Positions 13,811 to 17,930 of a DNA stretch of 17,930 nucleotides are shown in pieces. The DNA comes from Chloroflexota bacterium (GTDB taxonomy: Bacteria; Chloroflexota; Anaerolineae; Anaerolineales; Anaerolineaceae), in NCBI GenBank assembly GCA_029265085.1, contig JAJUJY010000084.1, forward strand, positions 1 to 17,930, read 5' to 3'. The first letter of the stretch is position 1. Every line of letters begins with the position of its first letter. Made by a program: the position numbers and the translations under genes. Below the pieces are notes generated by a model, which saw only the letters and a program-made list of their open reading frames with translations, ran no database searches and was not told the origin of the DNA.

Positions 13811-15211
13811 CTATCGGCCTACCAGGCCCATGCCGTTGATAATTGTATTGAGCATTTCATCATATGCGGTCATTAATCGTGCTGCGGCCTGATACGCTTT
13901 TTGGAACTTTGCAAGGTTTGCGGCTTCCTCATCCAGAGAAACCCCGGCCACTGACTCGCGCTGGTCACTTAGTGCCTTTGATACCAGGCCATGATGATAG
14001 GCATTGTTACTGGCACGCTCAACGGTCAATCCAAGTTCAGTAATCTGGCCATTGTAAAAATCTCCCAGTGTAGCGGTGTTTCCATTCATCACCTTGCTCC
14101 ACTTCAAGCCAGCCAGAAGCCCGGCAATCTCGCTGTTACCCGGTTCTCCAACTGCTTTGGCCACAGAGATCTTCGTCTCATCCAGATTTGCATCCAGGCT
14201 AATCCCTAAGGCACCGCTGCCGCTAAAGAATGCATTATCCGTGCTGTCATCCAGGGCATAGCCTGTGCGGTGAATCAGGTTAACCTGCTCAATGAGTTTG
14301 TCGGCAAGCTGGTCTAACCCGGCCTGCTGCGCCGGAATGACTTGATCGCGCACCTCTAAAATCCCTTTGAGCGTACCACTGGGGGGGGTAAAAGCCTGTC
14401 CATCTGCCCAGGTGATGGTCATCAGATTACTGTTGGCAGGATCCGGTTGAGCGGTTAAGCCGACCACATCATGTCCGGTTACCAGCACGTGCCCAGAAAT
14501 CGCTACCACAACCTCGCCATTCTTTTGCAAGAAAGAAACAGCGCCTGTTGTTTCAGCCAACTTATCCAAAAGCAGGTCTCTTTTATCCAACAAATCATTC
14601 GGCTGCTCTCCCACAGAGAGCACACGAGAAATTTCTCCATTAAGCCGGGCAATCTCGCCCGCCATATCATTGATTGTATCCACCTGATTGGAAACCATCT
14701 GGTCTTGACTAGCGCGCAGTTGCGCCAGCTGCTCACCGCGGCGGTGAAATGCTTCTACCAGACCGCTGGCCTCATTCAATAAATTGGTTCTCAGGCCGGT
14801 ACTGGTGGGGTCAGATTCCAAAGCCTGCCAGCCAGCCCAGAATTGATCCAGCTTGGGCAGTAAACCATCGTCCGAGGTTTCCGCCAGCGTGGATTCAAGC
14901 TGAAGCAGGATGTCTCGCTGGGCTTCCCAGCTTTTTGCTTCACTACTGACAAAACGGTAGCGACCGTCAAAAAATTCCAGGTTAAAACGTTGAATTCGCT
15001 CAATGGCTACGCCGGTACCGCGTTGTCCAGCGCCGTAACCGTGTTCCACGCCAAAGATTGGCGCAGGGACGGTTGCCGACAAAACCGGAGCCTGACGGCG
15101 GTATCCAGGGGTGCTGGCATTGGCCACATTATGCTCAATAATCTCAATTGCCTGAGAGTGAGCCAAGATTGCCTGCAAGGCCAGATTAATTCCGGAAGTT
15201 AAACTAGGCAT
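13811..15211 (-). CDS. flgK: Flagellar hook-associated protein FlgK (HAP1)
   Basis: The start is the ATG at 15211, preceded by a full AAGGAGGT; the longer frame to 15241 reads back into flgN. The 466-residue product begins MPSLTSGINLALQAILAHSQ, followed by IIEHNVANASTPGYRRQ, the rod/hook-family N-terminal motif. Typical FlgK segments follow: LDQFWAGWQALESDPTSTGLR at about 110-130, NDLLDKRDLLLDKLAETTG, and a C-terminal SLDEEAANLAKFQKAYQAAA (about 430-449). It forms the hook side of the hook-filament junction. A run of eight C on the coding strand (14381-14388) encodes Pro-Pro in frame. Length is normal to slightly short for FlgK. Confidence 0.96.
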   Translation of the reverse strand: MPSLTSGINLALQAILAHSQAIEIIEHNVANASTPGYRRQAPVLSATVPAPIFGVEHGYGAGQRGTGVAIERIQRFNLEFFDGRYRFVSSEAKSWEAQRDILLQLESTLAETSDDGLLPKLDQFWAGWQALESDPTSTGLRTNLLNEASGLVEAFHRRGEQLAQLRASQDQMVSNQVDTINDMAGEIARLNGEISRVLSVGEQPNDLLDKRDLLLDKLAETTGAVSFLQKNGEVVVAISGHVLVTGHDVVGLTAQPDPANSNLMTITWADGQAFTPPSGTLKGILEVRDQVIPAQQAGLDQLADKLIEQVNLIHRTGYALDDSTDNAFFSGSGALGISLDANLDETKISVAKAVGEPGNSEIAGLLAGLKWSKVMNGNTATLGDFYNGQITELGLTVERASNNAYHHGLVSKALSDQRESVAGVSLDEEAANLAKFQKAYQAAARLMTAYDEMLNTIINGMGLVGR

Positions 15212-15221
15212 TCTGACCTCC

Positions 15222-15740
15222 TTAAGCGCGAAATTCCACACCCCAGGCGGTCGAAGTTTGCGGTCCGGTCGTATTTCCTGGCGGCCGGTAACTGACTTCT
15301 GGTTGAGTCTGGCTGATTAAGAACTCTTGCGCAGCCCGCGCCCATTCCAACCGAGTCATAGCCAGGGCCTGGTTGGCTCGGTTCAATTCGCGCGCCTGCA
15401 CCGACAGGGTATGCACCCCTTCGGAAAGGTTATAAATCCGCTGTGCCACATCGGGGTCCAGATGCGGCAGCAACTCACGGATTGAGGTCTCTTTAGACTG
15501 TAATTGCAGTGCAACCGCCAGGTCCTGCACCAATTGGCGGCGGGTATCTTCCATCATACTGAGCTGGTCTAGCAGCGCTTCTTTGTCCTCGACCATGCGC
15601 ATCAGGGCATCACCGCCATTCAGCAGGACTTCCCGTTCTTTGCGAGTCAGTTCGGTTAATTTTTGCAGCTCACGAAATTGCCGGACCAGTAATTTTTCTA
15701 AGTTATTCAAATCTTCCAGGAATTTATCATGCTCAACCAT
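15222..15740 (-). CDS. flgN: FlgN-family export chaperone
   Basis: The ATG at 15740 has AAGGAG 8 nt upstream; a TTG two codons earlier is too close to that site. The 172-residue product is almost all helix. It has heptad-like Leu/Glu/Arg-rich segments (FLEDLNNLEKLLVRQFRELQ, then LTRKEREVLLNG, then LVEDKEALLDQL-type helices) and a C-terminal QARELNRANQALAMTRLEWA. This matches the FlgN fold, which chaperones FlgK and FlgL for export. Its place between flgM and flgK is the standard location for flgN. The tail beyond about residue 145 is Pro/Gly-rich and looks disordered. Sequence similarity in this family is weak, so context carries part of the call. Confidence 0.87.
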   Translation of the reverse strand: MVEHDKFLEDLNNLEKLLVRQFRELQKLTELTRKEREVLLNGGDALMRMVEDKEALLDQLSMMEDTRRQLVQDLAVALQLQSKETSIRELLPHLDPDVAQRIYNLSEGVHTLSVQARELNRANQALAMTRLEWARAAQEFLISQTQPEVSYRPPGNTTGPQTSTAWGVEFRA

Positions 15741-15762
15741 TATCAACGCTCCTTAAGGTCGC

Positions 15763-16062
15763 TCACTCCTTGGGATAGAGCCGAGAGATTAATTTTTTGG
15801 CCAATTGGTCATATGGGATGGAATAGCTTCCATCCTGGATCTGCTGCCTCAGCAGCTCCACCCGTTCATTTTCAACATCCGAAAGTTCTTCCACGGCTAC
15901 CCGAGCCTTGGCCAGCAAGCGGGCGCTTTCGGACAGTTCGGCTTTGTCGCGTGCTTTGCCGACTGCCGCTGCGTCACTGGCCGCGGATTTTTTGCTGACC
16001 GAAGTTGCAGACTCGGTCTTCTTTGGTGTGATGGGCAGCATGTTGTTGTTTTCGATCTTCAT
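15763..16062 (-). CDS. flgM: Anti-sigma-28 factor FlgM
   Basis: This 99-residue protein has a disordered, Ser/Ala/Lys-rich N-terminal half. The C-terminal sigma-binding half reads AELSESARLLAKARVAVEEL, then ERVELLRQQIQDGSYSIPYD, then LAKKLISRL, the FlgM pattern. FlgM binds sigma-28 and is normally exported once the hook is finished, releasing the sigma factor. AGGAGG lies 8 nt before the ATG. It is first in the unit under a consensus sigma-28 promoter at 16110-16136, forming the known negative feedback loop. The sigma factor gene is not in the window; from the order it may lie just beyond the right edge. Confidence 0.95.
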   Translation of the reverse strand: MKIENNNMLPITPKKTESATSVSKKSAASDAAAVGKARDKAELSESARLLAKARVAVEELSDVENERVELLRQQIQDGSYSIPYDQLAKKLISRLYPKE

Positions 16063-16076
16063 GAGAGGTACCTCCT

Positions 16077-16123
16077 GGAGCTGAGCTTCCGATAAATTCC
16101 TTATATTGATTATCGGCAGCTCC
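16077..16123. repeat. Compound inverted repeat overlapping the flgM promoter
   Basis: On the minus strand, GGAGCTG-CCGATAA (16123-16110) is mirrored by TTATCGG (16095-16089) and, after a 5-nt insertion, CAGCTCC (16083-16077). Both 7-bp arm pairs are perfect and nested, with a 14-nt centre. The left arms include most of the -10 element and the end of the spacer. The right arms lie in the flgM leader, just before the Shine-Dalgarno. As only the right arms are transcribed, any role would be at DNA level, such as an operator. Confidence 0.6.
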
Positions 16124-16136
16124 TGGAAAAACTTTA
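16110..16136 (-). promoter_or_regulatory. Consensus sigma-28 (FliA/SigD) promoter for flgM-csrA
   Basis: The minus strand reads TAAAGTTT (16136-16129), an 11-nt spacer, then GCCGATAA (16117-16110). This equals the known flagellar sigma-28 consensus at all 16 positions and in spacing. It lies 48 nt before the flgM ATG. The TAA that begins the -35 element is also the stop codon of the upstream hook-basal-body gene. Confidence 0.93.
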
Positions 16137-16880
16137 GGCCTTACGCATATTGATTGCCTGAACAATCATCTGGTCGGTCTGCTGGAAGGTGCGCACCGTC
16201 ATCTGGAAGTTCTGCTGGAGAGTCATCAAGTGCGTTAGTTCATAAGACATGGACGCATTGGACTGTTCCACAGCGTGCGAGCTAATCCAGCCCATTCCGG
16301 TAGTGCCAGGTGCGCCAGTTTGGGCTTCACCGGAAGATTCTCCGGCTAACCAGACGTTATCACCATTTGCCAGCAGCCCGGTGGGGTTGGAAAAGCGGGT
16401 CAACTGCACCGAACCAATCACCGAACGAGCGCCGCTGGCCAACACGGCTTCCACTGTGCCGTCCTGGCGGACTGCCAGGTCCACCAGATCAGCCGGGATT
16501 TGTCCCTGCCAGACCAAGGGGTAGCCGCTGGAAGTAACCAAATTCCGGTTGGCATCTAAATGGAACTGTCCGTCACGGGTGTAACCTGTCCGGCCGTCCG
16601 GCATGCGCACTGCAAACATTCCTTCACCCTGGATTGCCCAATCCAAAGGATTGGTCGAAGACCGCAGCGCCCCTTGTTGGGTCATGATTTGTGTTCCAGC
16701 CAGATGAATTCCCTCCCGGCTGGCTTCTTGCAGCAATTCCTGAAAATTGGAACGGCTGGCTTTATAACCGGCTGTATTGACATTTGCCAGGTTATTACTG
16801 GTAACATCCAGGTCCAGCAAGCGGCTGAGCATATCCTGGCGAGAGATATTCAAGGTATGAAAGAGTGAATAGGACGGCAT
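16134..16880 (-). CDS. FlgF/FlgG-family flagellar rod or hook-basal-body protein (second)
   Basis: This 248-residue protein has the N-terminal rod motif, SNNLANVNTAGYKASRSNFQ at about 28-47, and the central WAIQGEGMFAVRMPDGRTGYTRDGQF shared by FlgE, FlgF and FlgG. The C-terminal helix (HAVEQSNASMSYELTHLMTL, ending MIVQAINMRKA) is also of the type. Its place after another FlgF/G-like gene parallels flhO-flhP in Bacillus, where both encode distal rod proteins. I cannot decide between FlgF and FlgG. AGGAGG lies 6 nt before the ATG, and the gene starts 15 nt after the previous stop. Its TAA stop lies inside the -35 of the flgM promoter. Confidence 0.92.
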   Translation of the reverse strand: MPSYSLFHTLNISRQDMLSRLLDLDVTSNNLANVNTAGYKASRSNFQELLQEASREGIHLAGTQIMTQQGALRSSTNPLDWAIQGEGMFAVRMPDGRTGYTRDGQFHLDANRNLVTSSGYPLVWQGQIPADLVDLAVRQDGTVEAVLASGARSVIGSVQLTRFSNPTGLLANGDNVWLAGESSGEAQTGAPGTTGMGWISSHAVEQSNASMSYELTHLMTLQQNFQMTVRTFQQTDQMIVQAINMRKA

Positions 16881-16895
16881 GCGATTCCTCCTGAC

Positions 16896-17657
16896 TTAAC
16901 CAATTCGCCCAAGCGAAGAGATGACCTTGCCTAACAGCTCATCCTGGTTTTGAACCATTTTTTGGGCTGCCTCATAGGTCCGGGCAACTTCCACCAATTG
17001 GGTCATTAACTGGGTAGGGTTTGCGTTAGACATTTCTAAATAGCCCTGCACCACCTGGATTTCCCCATCACCGGTTGGCTGGTCTGGGCCTTCAAACAAA
17101 TTGCCCTGAGCCCGGGTTAATTCTTCTTCCGCGTTTTCAAAGCTTGCCAGTCCGAGCTGGGCAACCTGTGTACCATTAACGGTGATGGTACCGTCATAGC
17201 CTACGGAAAATAACCCGTTTGGAATTTCAATCGGCTGGCGGTTCCGATTTAAAACCTGATAACCATCCACGGTCACCAGAGTTCCTTCAGCATCACGGAT
17301 AAACCGGCCGTCGCGTGTGTAGCGCAGCCCTTCGGGCGTTTGGACCATAAAAAATCCGTCCCCTTGAACCGCCAGGTCAAATGGATTTTCAGTCAACTGC
17401 AGGCCGCCCTGGGTAAAATCCACCATCTCCGGGCCAAGCTCTGTGCCCAATCCCAATGCGCCAACCCGGGTGAGCCGGTTATCTTGCAGCAGATTACCCG
17501 GGGAATAATCCACCTGGGTCTGCCAAAAATCTTCCATACTGGTCAAGACCTGCTTGAAGCCAGGAGTTTCCAGATTGGCCACATTATGCGCCAGGATTTG
17601 CTGCCGCGCAGAATTTGCCAGCATGGCTGAAACGGCTGCGTAAAAACCTTTAATCAT
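16896..17657 (-). CDS. FlgF/FlgG-family flagellar rod or hook-basal-body protein (first)
   Basis: This 253-residue protein starts MIKGFYAAVSAMLANSARQQ and has the motif LAHNVANLETPGFKQ at about 22-36. The core has FDLAVQGDGFFMVQTPEGLRYTRDG-type sequence near 90-115. The C-terminus (QGYLEMSNANPTQLMTQLVE, then RTYEAAQKMVQNQDELLGKV) matches the FlgG/FlgF C-terminal helix. It should be part of the rod or a proximal hook structure, exported by the flagellar apparatus. Its ATG overlaps the stop of the upstream gene by 8 nt. The pair with the next gene looks like an old duplication. Assignment as FlgF or FlgG specifically is uncertain. Confidence 0.93.
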   Translation of the reverse strand: MIKGFYAAVSAMLANSARQQILAHNVANLETPGFKQVLTSMEDFWQTQVDYSPGNLLQDNRLTRVGALGLGTELGPEMVDFTQGGLQLTENPFDLAVQGDGFFMVQTPEGLRYTRDGRFIRDAEGTLVTVDGYQVLNRNRQPIEIPNGLFSVGYDGTITVNGTQVAQLGLASFENAEEELTRAQGNLFEGPDQPTGDGEIQVVQGYLEMSNANPTQLMTQLVEVARTYEAAQKMVQNQDELLGKVISSLGRIG

Positions 17658-17930
17658 GGCTGATCCCTCTCACCGAATTCCTCTGCTGAACGTTCAAAAC
17701 CAGGCGGACCTCATCGCGGGTCATCCCAAACTGGCGCGCAATATCCACGTCCGACATATTGGCAGAAGCCATCGCGGAAATGAGCCGGTTGCGCTCCATT
17801 GCCGAAGACACCGAATTCTCTGCCTGCGGTTGGGAAGGCCGGGTTTGAGCAACTTCCAACATTTTTTGGAAATCAGCCTGTCCCAACATCCCCATTGACG
17901 GCGGTGCAGATGGGGCTGGTTGGTGAGTCC
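17650..17930 (-). CDS. SwrB/DUF6115-like protein with C-terminal HTH-type segment, 5' end outside window
   Basis: The frame is open to the right edge, so the start is not visible; an internal ATG at 17895 is probably not the true start because the frame continues upstream in Pro/Ala-rich sequence. The last 30-35 residues include MSDVDIARQFGMTRDEVRLV followed by LNVQQ. This helix-turn-helix-like motif resembles the tail of SwrB/DUF6115 proteins, which lie between the sigma-28 gene and rod genes in many Gram-positive flagellar operons. The position just before two FlgF/FlgG genes agrees. In Bacillus, SwrB promotes flagellar basal-body maturation. The assignment rests on a short motif and context only. 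Confidence 0.55.
   Translation of the reverse strand, partial: THQPAPSAPPSMGMLGQADFQKMLEVAQTRPSQPQAENSVSSAMERNRLISAMASANMSDVDIARQFGMTRDEVRLVLNVQQRNSVRGISHD

Noticed and set aside
1..17930. CRISPR arrays, tRNA or rRNA genes, transposases, phage genes
   Set aside because: No repeat-spacer pattern, no RNA gene signature and no mobile-element protein was seen; nearly all sequence is accounted for by motility and chemotaxis genes.

Overview
The window is one block of flagellar and chemotaxis genes. Every recognisable gene except one reads on the minus strand, so the gene order below runs from high to low coordinates. The set (FlgK, FlgL, FlgM, FlgN, FliC, FliD, CsrA, two FlgF/FlgG-type proteins, and a CheA-C-D-Y-B-R-X-X-W system) is the kind found in Firmicutes and in motile Chloroflexota. 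Features pointing that way are CheC/CheD/CheX adaptation and phosphatase proteins with no CheZ in view, csrA beside the flagellar filament genes, an apparent SwrB/DUF6115-like gene before the rod genes, and strong AGGAGG Shine-Dalgarno (SD) sites. A motile Chloroflexota bacterium (for example Anaerolineae) is my best guess from overall composition and the MmpS-like gene. It is an inference without database support.

Layout, right to left: (1) 17930-16134, the 3' end of a small HTH-tailed protein, then two FlgF/FlgG-family rod/hook-basal-body genes. (2) 16136-12498, a transcription unit starting at a textbook sigma-28 (FliA/SigD) promoter and running flgM-flgN-flgK-flgL-csrA to a strong intrinsic terminator. 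(3) 12423-3360, an eleven-gene chemotaxis operon cheA-cheC-cheD-cheY-cheB-cheR-HDOD-cheX-cheX-cheW-HD-GYP, tightly packed with short gaps and ATGA-type overlaps. (4) 2958-3350, a lone plus-strand gene for a membrane-anchored MmpS-like protein. (5) 2639-1, the flagellin gene fliC and the cap gene fliD, the latter cut by the window edge.

How it fits together: the sigma-28 unit makes the anti-sigma factor FlgM, the chaperone FlgN, the hook-filament junction proteins and the RNA-binding regulator CsrA. The flagellin mRNA leader carries two CsrA-type GGA sites, one in a GC hairpin loop and one on the SD, so CsrA probably limits flagellin translation as in Bacillus. The usual CsrA antagonist gene fliW is not between flgL and csrA. 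The che operon supplies the kinase, adaptor, response regulator, receptor methylation and demethylation enzymes, the CheC/CheD pair and two CheX phosphatases. It also has two HD-superfamily proteins (HDOD and PAS-HD-GYP) that tie it to cyclic-di-GMP signalling.

The most interesting observations are regulatory: a consensus sigma-28 promoter whose -10 lies inside a 47-bp compound dyad, the CsrA-type flagellin leader, a C8 tract in flgK, and two strong intercistronic hairpins without U-tracts. At the protein level, CheC has lost one of its two phosphatase sites and CheD lacks the usual active-site Thr. No wholly new system was identified; this is a recognisable locus with unusual details.
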